A DNA stretch of 64,000 nt. Source: Elioraea tepida. GTDB lineage: Bacteria > Pseudomonadota > Alphaproteobacteria > Acetobacterales > Acetobacteraceae. This document shows positions 48,284 through 56,512 of the stretch, piece by piece. A program made the translations under genes and the position numbers. The notes below the pieces were generated by a model that did no database searches, had not been told where the DNA came from, and was given only the letters and a program-made list of their open reading frames with translations. Every line of letters starts with the position of its first letter. Positions within the stretch are counted from its first letter, which is position 1. The stretch lies in the NCBI RefSeq assembly GCF_019203965.1, contig NZ_CP076448.1, positions 682,001 through 746,000 on the forward strand, read 5' to 3'.

Positions 48284-49941
48284 GGCGGGCGTTCGCCACT
48301 GCCCTTCTCGCCACGGGCCTCGCCGTCGGCGGCGCCTGCGCCCAGACCCGCGACACGCTCACCATCGGCATCACCCAGTTCCCCTCGACCTTCCACCCCT
48401 CGATCGAGACCATGGCGGCGAAGAGCTACATCCTCGGCTTCGCCCGCCGCCCCGTCACCACCTATGACGCCGACTGGCAACTCGCCTGCATGCTGTGCGT
48501 CCGTCTGCCGACGATCGAGAACGGCGATGCCGTTCCGGAAACGGCGCCGAATGGCAACCCCGGGATTCGCGTCACCTACCGCCTGCGCGAGGATGCGGCC
48601 TGGGGCGACGGCACGCCGGTGACGGCGGATGACATCGTCTTCGCCTGGGAGGCCGGGCGCGAGCCGCTCACCGGCATGGGGCCCGCGGAGCTCTACCGCT
48701 CGCTCCACCGCATCGAGGTGGTCGATAGCCGGACGCTGACGCTCCATTTCGACAAGCTCACCTTCACCTACAACGCGATCAACGACCTCAACCCGCTGCC
48801 TGCGCGGCTCGAGCGGCCGATCTGGCGCGAGGACCCGCGCGCCTACCGCACCCGCACGCTATATGACCGGGAGATCACCAACCCCGGCCTCTGGAACGGC
48901 CCCTACCGGATCACCGCCAGCCAAGCGGGCGCCTCCGTCACGCTCGAGCGCAACCCGGCCTGGAAGGGCGCCGCTCCCGCCTTCCGCCGCATCGTCGTGC
49001 GCACGATCGAGAACACCACGGCGCTCGAGGCGGCTCTGCTCGCGGGGCAGATAGACATGATCGCGGGCGAGCTCGGGCTGCCGCTCGACCAGGCGCTCGC
49101 GCTCGAGAAGCGCGCCGCCGCACGGTTCCGCTTCCACTACCAGCCGGGGCTCGTCTACGAGCACATCGACCTTAACCTCGACCATCCCGCTCTTGCCGAC
49201 GTTCGCGTCCGCCGTGCGCTGCTTGCCGCGATCGACCGTGAGCAGATCGTCGCGCGCCTGTTCGAGGGGCGGCAGCCGGTCGCGCGAAGCTTCGTCAACC
49301 CGCTCGACTGGATGGCGGATGACACGATCCCCGCGACCGGCTTCGACCTCGCTCTCGCCCGGCGGCTTCTCGACGAGGCGGGCTGGACGCCTGGGCCGGA
49401 CGGGATCCGACGCAACGCCGCAGGCGAACGCCTCTCGTTCGAGCTGATGACGACGGCCGGCAACCGCTCGCGCGAGCTCGTGCAGCAGGTGCTGCAGGGG
49501 ATGTGGCGTCAGGCGGGGGTTGAGATCCGGATCCGCAACGAACCGCCGCGGGTGTTCTTCGGCGAGACGGTCTCGCGCCGGCGCTTCCAGGGCATGGCGC
49601 TGTTCGCCTGGATCTCCTCGCCCGAGAACGTTCCCCGCACGATCCTGCACTCCACCGAGATCCCGACCGAGGCGCGCAACTGGTCGGGGCAGAACTACAC
49701 GGGCTTTCGCAACGCCGAGGTGGACGCGCTGCTCGAGGCGATCCCGCTGGAGCTTGACCGCGAGAAGCGCCGGCCGATGTGGCGTAGGCTGCAAGAGATC
49801 TACATGACGGAACTGCCCGTCCTGCCGCTGTTCTTCCGCTCCGATGCGCATGTCTGGCCGCGCTGGCTCGAGGGCGTCCGCCCGACCGGGCATCTCGCTC
49901 CCTCGACGCTGTGGGTGGAGGAGTGGCACGTGTCGCGATAG
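48280..49941 (+). CDS. Peptide/opine-type ABC transporter substrate-binding protein (SBP family 5)
   Basis: Periplasmic receptor, 553 aa, GTG start coupled to pyrE. Signal peptide 1-21 (FATALLATGLAVGGACAQ). Family motifs: TLTIGITQFPSTFHPSIETM, REDAAWGDGTPVTADDIVFA, GPYRITASQAGASVTLERNP and LADVRVRRALLAAIDREQIV. The C-terminal part has EKRRPMWRRLQEIYMTELPV. Ends with TAG (49939-49941). First gene of a three-gene importer unit lacking ATPases. Confidence 0.9.
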   Translation: MRRAFATALLATGLAVGGACAQTRDTLTIGITQFPSTFHPSIETMAAKSYILGFARRPVTTYDADWQLACMLCVRLPTIENGDAVPETAPNGNPGIRVTYRLREDAAWGDGTPVTADDIVFAWEAGREPLTGMGPAELYRSLHRIEVVDSRTLTLHFDKLTFTYNAINDLNPLPARLERPIWREDPRAYRTRTLYDREITNPGLWNGPYRITASQAGASVTLERNPAWKGAAPAFRRIVVRTIENTTALEAALLAGQIDMIAGELGLPLDQALALEKRAAARFRFHYQPGLVYEHIDLNLDHPALADVRVRRALLAAIDREQIVARLFEGRQPVARSFVNPLDWMADDTIPATGFDLALARRLLDEAGWTPGPDGIRRNAAGERLSFELMTTAGNRSRELVQQVLQGMWRQAGVEIRIRNEPPRVFFGETVSRRRFQGMALFAWISSPENVPRTILHSTEIPTEARNWSGQNYTGFRNAEVDALLEAIPLELDREKRRPMWRRLQEIYMTELPVLPLFFRSDAHVWPRWLEGVRPTGHLAPSTLWVEEWHVSR

Positions 49942-49948
49942 GCGGCGC

Positions 49949-50893
49949 GTGCTGAGGCTGCTCGCCGGCCGGCTCGTCCAGGCGGCCATTACCCTTGCTC
50001 TCCTCTCCTTCGCGACCTTCCTGCTGATCGGGCTGATGCCCGGAGACCCGATCGACCTCGCGATCGCTGGAGACCCCCGCCTCGGCGCCGAGGACGCCGC
50101 CCGGCTTCGCGCCCTGCACGGGCTCGACCAACCGCTCGTCTCCCGCTACCTCGCCTGGGCGGCAAGCGCGCTCGAGGGCGAGTTCGGCTTCTCGCGGCTC
50201 TATGCGCGGCCGGTCGCCGAGGTTCTGGCCGATGCGCTCGTCGCCTCGCTCGCTCTGCTTCTGCCTGCCACCCTCCTCTCCGCCCTGATCGGCGTCAGCT
50301 TGGGCGTGCTTGCCGCGCGGAAGCCGCGTTCGCGGCTCGACTATGCCGTGAACTTCGTCGCCTTCGCCGGCGTGTCGCTGCCCTCGTTCTGGCTCGGCAT
50401 TCTTTTGATCATCCTGTTCGCGGTCACGCTCGGCTGGCTTCCCGCAGGCGGCCCGCCGGAGGAGCCGACACTCGGCTCCTGGCTCCGCCACCTCGCCCTG
50501 CCGCTCGTGACGCTGACCGTGCTCGGGCTCGCGTCCTATGCGCGCCAGGCGCGCGCGGCGATGCTCGAGGCTCTCGCTGACCCGTGGATCCGCACGGCCT
50601 ACGCGAAGGGGGCGCCGGAACGCCGCGTCGTGCTGCGCCACGCCTTCCCCAATGCCGCCGCGCCGATCATCACGGTCGCCGCGCTTGACTTCGCCACCCT
50701 CGTCTCGGGCGCTCTCGTCACCGAGGCCGTGTTCGCCTGGCCAGGCATGGGCAAGACGATCTACGACGCGATCCTCGGCAACGACTACAATCTCGCCTTG
50801 CTCGCGCTGCTTCTCTCAGCTGCCGTCACGCTCGCGGCAAGCCTCTTCGCCGATCTCTTGCAGATGGCGATCGACCCGAGGGTGAGGACGTGA
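49949..50893 (+). CDS. Peptide-type ABC transporter permease, DppB family
   Basis: Inner-membrane permease, 314 aa, six hydrophobic helices. Motifs: RALHGLDQPLVSRYLAWAAS, GEFGFSRLYARPVAEVLADA, SYARQARAAMLEALADPWIR and TAYAKGAPERRVVLRHAFPN (EAA loop) with FAWPGMGKTIYDAI. GTG start 7 nt after the binding protein. GTGA overlap with the next permease. Confidence 0.91.
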   Translation: MLRLLAGRLVQAAITLALLSFATFLLIGLMPGDPIDLAIAGDPRLGAEDAARLRALHGLDQPLVSRYLAWAASALEGEFGFSRLYARPVAEVLADALVASLALLLPATLLSALIGVSLGVLAARKPRSRLDYAVNFVAFAGVSLPSFWLGILLIILFAVTLGWLPAGGPPEEPTLGSWLRHLALPLVTLTVLGLASYARQARAAMLEALADPWIRTAYAKGAPERRVVLRHAFPNAAAPIITVAALDFATLVSGALVTEAVFAWPGMGKTIYDAILGNDYNLALLALLLSAAVTLAASLFADLLQMAIDPRVRT

Positions 50894-51771
50894 GCCGGGC
50901 CGCGCGTCGCTTCCTCGGCCATCACGCCGCCGTCGCCTCCGTCCTGCTGCTCGGGCTGATCGTCGCCGCGGCGCTCGCGGCGCCACTTGTCGCCTCCGTG
51001 CTCGGGCACGACCCGTTCACGCCCGACCTCTTCAACCGCTACGCGCCTCCCTCGGCGGCGCACCCGCTCGGCACCGACGAGCTGGGGCGGGACCTTCTCT
51101 TGCGCCTGCTTTACGGGGGGCGGGTGTCGCTCACGGTCGGGATCGTCGCGGCCTTGGTCTCCGCGATCCTCGGCACCGCGATCGGGCTGGCCGCCGCCTG
51201 GTCCGGGGGCCTCGTCGACGCGGTGCTGATGCGTCTCGCCGACGGGCTTCTCGCCCTGCCCTCGCTGCCGCTCCTGATCGTGCTCGCCGCGGTCGACCCG
51301 TCCCGGCTCAGCCTGCCGCGCGGGGCGATGTGGTTCGATCTTGCGCGCATCGTGTTGATCATCGCGCTCTTCGGCTGGGTCAAGGTGGCGCGGCTTGCGC
51401 GCGCCTCCGCCCTCTCGATCCTGAGGCGCGACTATGCCCGTGCGGCGGTCGCGCTCGGCGCCTCGGGCGGGCGCGTTCTGTGGCGCCATGTCGCGCCGAA
51501 CCTCGCGGCCCATGTCACGGTCGCCTCGACGCAGACAGTGGGCGCGGTGATCCTGCTCGAGAGCGTGCTCTCCTTCCTGGGCTTGGGCATCCAGCCGCCA
51601 ACGCCGTCCTGGGGCAACATGCTGGCCGGGGCGCAGGAGCTCGTTTTCGCAGCACCCATGGCTGCGATCTGGCCAGGGCTGATGATCTTCGCGACTGTGG
51701 TCGCGACCAATTTTATCGGCGATGGGCTCGCCGACGCGCTCGACCCGCGGGCGGAGCCGAGGCACGCGTGA
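50890..51771 (+). CDS. Peptide-type ABC transporter permease, DppC family
   Basis: Second permease, 293 aa. Motifs: HPLGTDELGRDLLLRLLYGG, SLTVGIVAALVSAILGTAIG, DYARAAVALGASGGRVLWRH (EAA loop) and LESVLSFLGLGIQPPTPSWG. The operon ends here at a strong hairpin; no DppD/DppF-type ATPase follows. Confidence 0.92.
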   Translation: MSRAARRFLGHHAAVASVLLLGLIVAAALAAPLVASVLGHDPFTPDLFNRYAPPSAAHPLGTDELGRDLLLRLLYGGRVSLTVGIVAALVSAILGTAIGLAAAWSGGLVDAVLMRLADGLLALPSLPLLIVLAAVDPSRLSLPRGAMWFDLARIVLIIALFGWVKVARLARASALSILRRDYARAAVALGASGGRVLWRHVAPNLAAHVTVASTQTVGAVILLESVLSFLGLGIQPPTPSWGNMLAGAQELVFAAPMAAIWPGLMIFATVVATNFIGDGLADALDPRAEPRHA

Positions 51772-51778
51772 ACGGAAA

Positions 51779-51807
51779 CGCCCGCCGCGGCAGCCCCGCG
51801 GCGGGCG
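51779..51807. terminator. Strong hairpin between the ABC operon and the PhoX remnant
   Basis: A 12-bp perfect stem (51779-51790 with 51796-51807) and a 5-nt loop, 8 nt past the permease stop. On the minus strand it is followed by CGTTTCC, on the plus strand by no T-run. It could serve both convergent units. Confidence 0.6.
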
Positions 51808-51834
51808 CCCGGAACGTTCTGACGTCGTGTCGGA

Positions 51835-52222
51835 TCAGGTGCCGACGACGCCTGCCCGCTTCTTCACGATGGCGATCACCGAGGGCCGAGGCGGCACGCC
51901 CTCGGCGAAATCGGGCCAGCGTGTGGACGGGGTCTTGAAGGTCGAGCCCGGTTCCTCGCCCGGGTACTGGACGGCGAGGAGCAACGTGGTCTCGTCGACA
52001 GTCAACAGCCGAGGCGATGTTGGCGAGTGAGGCGAGCAGCTGGTCGGCACGGACAAGGCCGGCTGCGACTCCAGCGACGCAGGCCATCGCCGCGCGGCGG
52101 GAGAGCGGCTGCTCGATCAGCGCAGCGATCGGTGTCTCGCAACAGGGGTTCGAGCCGATGTCCTCAGAAGCGTCGAGGATGGCGTCGTCGTCGCCCTGCG
52201 GCGCCGGCAGCGTGTCAGGCAT
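51835..52222 (-). pseudogene. PhoX-family phosphatase remnant with internal deletion
   Basis: Only the two ends of a PhoX (DUF839) protein remain. From the ATG at 52222 about 65 residues match the N-terminus, including SNPCCETPIAALIEQPLSRR with the twin Arg. A different frame then supplies the C-terminus: LLLAVQYPGEEPGSTFKTPS, TRWPDFAEGVPPRPSVIAIV and KKRAGVVGT, stop at 51835. PhoX proteins are about 550-690 aa, so some 400-550 residues are missing and the frame changes at the join (around 52010-52030). The tail resembles that of the intact neighbour at 52357-54027. Confidence 0.85.
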
Positions 52223-52356
52223 GGCAAGCTCCGTTCCTCTTATTCAGGCGACCGAGAGCGGCGCCTGCACACGCGCCCGGGTGCCCGGCACCGGCCCCTG
52301 ACCTGTCCCCGAGTCGATGCGGGTGACGGATCGACGAAAGCGTGATGAACCCGACC

Positions 52357-54027
52357 TCAGCCGCCCACCTGGCCGCCGGCGTCGCGGACGAGAGCGATCA
52401 CGGTCGAGCGCGGCGGCTCGTCGAGGCGGAAATAGGGCCAGCGCGTCGCCGGCCGAGTGAAGTCCGCCCCCGGCTCGAAGCCGGGCGTGCGCACCGCCGT
52501 GATGAGGCTCGTCGCGCCAGCCGAGAGCGCGAGGCCGCCGATCCGCGCGGCGCGCGGCGCGGCATAGGCCTGGGCGAGAACACCTCGCTGCGCCCCCGCA
52601 GCGGTTCCGCAGACGAAGACGCCATCAGCAAGACCTGTCGCCCGCTGGAGGCCGGGCGACGCATTGCCCTGGGCGGTGCCGATCCAGAGCCGCCCGCGCG
52701 GGTCGATCGCAAGCGACTCGGGCGCGGCCAGCCACACGCGTGAGCCTGTGCCGTAGCGCGCGCCGGAGGCAGGCTGCGCCGGATCGCCGCCGAGGATCAG
52801 CATCGCGCCCTCGGCCTGCTCCCCGGCATGGTCACGGTTCGCGGGGATGATCTCGGCGACGTGACCCCAGGTGTTGACGGGTCGCGGGTTGAGGAGGTCG
52901 GTCCGCCCCACCCCGCGCGCGGGGTTGCCGCGGCAGGCGAGGAAGAGTCGGCCGTCAGGGTGGACGGCGATCCCGGCCGGGCTGTCGAAGGCGGTGGCGC
53001 CCACGGCCGTGGCCGCAGCGCGCAGCTCGACCAGCGTCTCCGGCGAGCCGGGCAGCGCGACCCATTCGAGACGCGACCGCCCGACACGCGCGACCGAGAG
53101 CCCGCCCTCCTCGAGCAGGTCCGCGTTCGCCGCGCGGTCGGTCTGATCGATGGGTCGCGCCGAGACGAAGCGGTAGAGATACCCGTCGGTCCGCGCCTCG
53201 CTCATGTAGACGACGAGCCGTCCATCCGCGGCGACGGCGCAGGCAAGCCCCGATTTCGGGAAGCGCCCAAGCGCGGTGCGCTTGATGGGCACCGAGGTCG
53301 GCTCGAGAGGGTCGACCTCCACCACCCAGCCGAAGCGCACCGGCTCGTTCGGATGCGCGAAGCGTTCCCCGAGCGACCGCCAGGCGGCGAGGACAGGCGC
53401 CGCATCGCCCTCACCGAGGAGAACGGTGCCCCAGGGTGTCGCGGTGCCGCCGAACGGGGCGATGATCCCACGCACGGCGACGGCGGCTACATCCTCCGCC
53501 GTGCGAAGCCGCGCCGACCCTGCAAGCGGCCCGCCGATCCGGCAGAGCGTGGTCGCGGTGAGCCGGCGCGCCTGGAACCCGCCATCGGCGACCACCCAGC
53601 GCCCGCCCTGCCAGATCAGGTTCATCACGCTCGCCCCGACCGAGGCCGCCTCGACCGCAGCGTTGGGGCGGAGCGAGGGAAACATCATCGCGGGCTCGGC
53701 CGAGGGGTGGGCAACGACAAGCACGAGCCGCGGCACGCCATCGGCCGCCGGTGGCGGCTCCACGGCCGCGGCGATCACCGCATCCCAGCCGAACTGGGAG
53801 GCGGCAGCGGCGGCGTCAGGGAGGTTCGGGTTCCACGGGGGAGCGTCGAAGGCGACGCGATCGCCCCAGCGGATCAGGACGTCGCGCCGATAGCCGCGCG
53901 CCACACGATCGTCGAGCGCAACCGGCTGGGTGACATCCGTGATGTCGGCGACGATGCTCTGCGCTGCGGCAGGAAGTGCGGCGAGCGTTGCGGCCTGCGC
54001 GAGCAGGGCACGGCGTGTCGTCGCCAT
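52357..54027 (-). CDS. PhoX-like (DUF839) secreted protein
   Basis: A 556-aa beta-propeller-type protein of the PhoX family, Ca/Fe-dependent phosphatases in characterised members. The N-terminus has a Tat-like signal (TTRRALLAQAATLAALPAAA). Motifs: NPNLPDAAAAASQFGWDAVI, FGWVVEVDPLEPTSVPIKRT, RTDGYLYRFVSARP, SPAGIAVHPDGRLFLACRGN and the C-terminal TRWPYFRLDEPPRSTVIALV. It is shorter than classical PhoX, and the metal ligands cannot be confirmed by eye. Its ATG shares one base with the upstream molybdoenzyme stop (TAATG), so the two are translationally coupled. Confidence 0.82.
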   Translation of the reverse strand: MATTRRALLAQAATLAALPAAAQSIVADITDVTQPVALDDRVARGYRRDVLIRWGDRVAFDAPPWNPNLPDAAAAASQFGWDAVIAAAVEPPPAADGVPRLVLVVAHPSAEPAMMFPSLRPNAAVEAASVGASVMNLIWQGGRWVVADGGFQARRLTATTLCRIGGPLAGSARLRTAEDVAAVAVRGIIAPFGGTATPWGTVLLGEGDAAPVLAAWRSLGERFAHPNEPVRFGWVVEVDPLEPTSVPIKRTALGRFPKSGLACAVAADGRLVVYMSEARTDGYLYRFVSARPIDQTDRAANADLLEEGGLSVARVGRSRLEWVALPGSPETLVELRAAATAVGATAFDSPAGIAVHPDGRLFLACRGNPARGVGRTDLLNPRPVNTWGHVAEIIPANRDHAGEQAEGAMLILGGDPAQPASGARYGTGSRVWLAAPESLAIDPRGRLWIGTAQGNASPGLQRATGLADGVFVCGTAAGAQRGVLAQAYAAPRAARIGGLALSAGATSLITAVRTPGFEPGADFTRPATRWPYFRLDEPPRSTVIALVRDAGGQVGG

Positions 54028-56336
54028 TACCGCGCCTCCACGATGGACGGCGGGGCGTGCACGCGGACAGGCGGGAGGTCGCCCGTCCAGCGCTCGATTT
54101 CGACGAGGCAGGACTGGGCCACCGGCCCTTGGCCGAGGCGGGAGGTTCCCTCGTCGCGCGTCAGCACGTTCGGATTGCCGTGCACGCAGAGCGCGCCCGG
54201 CTGACCCGGGACGAGCGGATCAAACCATGCCCCAGTTGCCATGGCGACGACGCCGGGCAGGATGCCCTCGCGCACGACCACGCCGGCAAGGCAGGCGCCG
54301 CGGTCATTGAACACGCGCACCACATCGCCCGTGGCGAGGCCGCGCGCCGCTGCATCCTGAGGCCCGATCAGGATCGGCTCTCGCCCCGCCACCTTCGAGG
54401 AGAGGCTGACGCGCCCCTGGTCGAGCTGGCCGTGCAGGCGTGTGGCCGGCTGGAAGGAGAGGAGATGAAGGGGAAAACGCCGCGCGAGCGGGGCGCCGAG
54501 CCATTCCTTCGGCTCCATCCACACAGGGTGGGCGGGGCAGTCGTCATAGCCGAAGCCGCCGATTGTCTCCGAGACGAGCTCGACCTTGCCCGAGGGAGTA
54601 TGCAGCGGGTTCTTCCGGGGATCGTTCCGAAAGTCCTCGAACAGGACGAAGGGCCGCTCCGGCGCGGGAAGCTCGACGAAGCCCTGCTCCCAGAACTCGT
54701 CGAAATCGGGAGTCTCGATGCCGGCGCGCGTCCAGGTGGTGCGCGCCTCGTCGTAGAGGTGGCGAAGCCAGGCGGCCTCGTCGCGCTGTTCGGTGAAGAC
54801 CGCCCGCACGCCGAGCGCATCGGCGATGTCGGCGCAGATCGTGAAATCGTCGCGCGCGAGCCCTTGCGCCGGCACGGCCTTCTTCATCGCCATCACGTGC
54901 CGGTCACGCGAGGAGGCGCCGATGTCGTTTCGCTCGAGCGTCGTCGTGGCGGGAAGCACGATGTCGGCGTGGCGGGCGAGAGCGGTCCACCACGGCTCGT
55001 GGACGATGATCGTCTCCGCCCTCGCCCAGGCGCGCAGGAGGCGGTTGAGGTCCTGGTGATGGTGGAACGGGTTGCCGCCGGCCCAGTAGATCAGGCGGAT
55101 GTCGGGATAGACGATACGCCGGCCGTTGTACTCGCACACGCCGCCCGGGTTTTCGAGCATGTCGGTGATCCGCGCGACGGGGATCCAGAGGCCCGTGGGG
55201 TTGCGCCCCGCCGAGAGCTGCGGGACCGGCAGGTCGAGACGCGGGTTGCCGACCCCGTTGATCGAGCCGTAGCCGAAGGCGAAGCCGGTTCCAGGGCGGC
55301 CGATCCCGCCGGTGATCGCGGCGAGCGCGACCGTCATCCAGTACGGCTGCTCGCCACGGTCCTGACGCTGGATCGACCAGGCGGCGGTAATCATGGTGGG
55401 GCTCGCGGCCATCTCGGCGGCAAGCGCGCGGATCGTTCCGGCGTCGATCCCGGTGATCGGGGCGGCCCACTCGGGCGTCTTCGCCACCCCGTCAGCTTCG
55501 CCCATGATGTAGGCGCGAAGCCTCTCCCAGCCGACGCAGTGGGTCGCGAGGAAAGCGCGGTCCTCCTTCCCCGCGGCGACGATGGCGTGGGCGAGCGCGA
55601 GCATCAGGGCCGTGTCGGTTCCGGGGCGGATCGGCAGCCATTCGGCGCGAAGCCACTCGGGCGTGTCCTCGCGCAGAGGCGAGATGTTGACGACGCGCAG
55701 GGGCGAGGCCGCCGCCTCCCTTAACCAGCGTCGATACTGCCCCTCCCCCGCCCCGCCGGCGCAGACCTCGCCGTTCTTCAGAGGCAGGCCGCCGAAACAC
55801 ACCATCAGCTTCGCGTTGGCGAGGATCGCGGGCCAGTCAGTCGCCGGGCCCTGGATGCAGTCGTTGGTGCCGACGATGTGCGGCATCAGCGTCATGCCGG
55901 CGGCGTAGCTGTAGTTCGTCACTTGCCCCGTGAAGCCGCCGGCGGCGTTCAGCATGCGCTGGAGCTGCGTGCGCGCATGGTGGAACCGGCCGGCGGAGGA
56001 CCAGCCGTAGCTGCCGCCGAAGATCGCGGCATTGCCGTGCTCGCGACGAACCCGGTCGATCTCGCCGGCGACGAGGCGGATCGCCTCGTCCCAGGAGACC
56101 GGCACGAACCCCTCGCCGCCACGACGCGCGCCTGAGCGTGCGCCGCGGAGCCAGCCTCTCCGCACGTAGGGCCGGTCGATCCGTGCCGGCGAATGGACGA
56201 TGTCCGGCACGCTCTCGATCAGCGTTCCTGGGAACCGGTCACCGGCGAAGGGGCGGACGCCGATGACGCGGCCATCCTCCACCAGCGCGTCGAAGGCGCC
56301 CCAGTGGCTCGAATGCGGGATGGCGGTGACGGTCAT
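54027..56336 (-). CDS. Molybdopterin oxidoreductase, BisC/TorA (DMSO reductase) family
   Basis: Mo-bis-MGD enzyme of 769 aa reducing S- or N-oxides. N-terminal SHWGAFDALVEDGRVIGVRP, then PVSWDEAIRLVAGEIDRVRR. The Mo-ligand Ser lies in GGSYGWSSAGRFHHARTQLQ. Cofactor motifs: WAGGNPFHHHQDLNRLLRAW, ADIVLPATTTLERNDIGAS and the C-terminal HGNPNVLTRDEGTSRLGQG. There is no Tat signal, so it is probably cytoplasmic like BisC (biotin or methionine sulfoxide), unlike TorA/DorA. The ATG at 56336 with GAGGG before it is preferred to a GTG at 56354. Confidence 0.9.
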   Translation of the reverse strand: MTVTAIPHSSHWGAFDALVEDGRVIGVRPFAGDRFPGTLIESVPDIVHSPARIDRPYVRRGWLRGARSGARRGGEGFVPVSWDEAIRLVAGEIDRVRREHGNAAIFGGSYGWSSAGRFHHARTQLQRMLNAAGGFTGQVTNYSYAAGMTLMPHIVGTNDCIQGPATDWPAILANAKLMVCFGGLPLKNGEVCAGGAGEGQYRRWLREAAASPLRVVNISPLREDTPEWLRAEWLPIRPGTDTALMLALAHAIVAAGKEDRAFLATHCVGWERLRAYIMGEADGVAKTPEWAAPITGIDAGTIRALAAEMAASPTMITAAWSIQRQDRGEQPYWMTVALAAITGGIGRPGTGFAFGYGSINGVGNPRLDLPVPQLSAGRNPTGLWIPVARITDMLENPGGVCEYNGRRIVYPDIRLIYWAGGNPFHHHQDLNRLLRAWARAETIIVHEPWWTALARHADIVLPATTTLERNDIGASSRDRHVMAMKKAVPAQGLARDDFTICADIADALGVRAVFTEQRDEAAWLRHLYDEARTTWTRAGIETPDFDEFWEQGFVELPAPERPFVLFEDFRNDPRKNPLHTPSGKVELVSETIGGFGYDDCPAHPVWMEPKEWLGAPLARRFPLHLLSFQPATRLHGQLDQGRVSLSSKVAGREPILIGPQDAAARGLATGDVVRVFNDRGACLAGVVVREGILPGVVAMATGAWFDPLVPGQPGALCVHGNPNVLTRDEGTSRLGQGPVAQSCLVEIERWTGDLPPVRVHAPPSIVEAR

Positions 56337-56512
56337 GCTGGCCCTCGCTCTCACCTCGGGGTGTTACACCGGGCAGGCCGTTCGGGCCAAGCCGCCGGGC
56401 CGCTCGAACAGGTCGCTGGCGTGCCGGCACCTCAGACCAGAGGCGCGACGCCCGGGGTTCCTGCGTCACGGGCCTGGGCCTAGGATACGCACAGCAACCC
56501 AGGGAGACTCCG

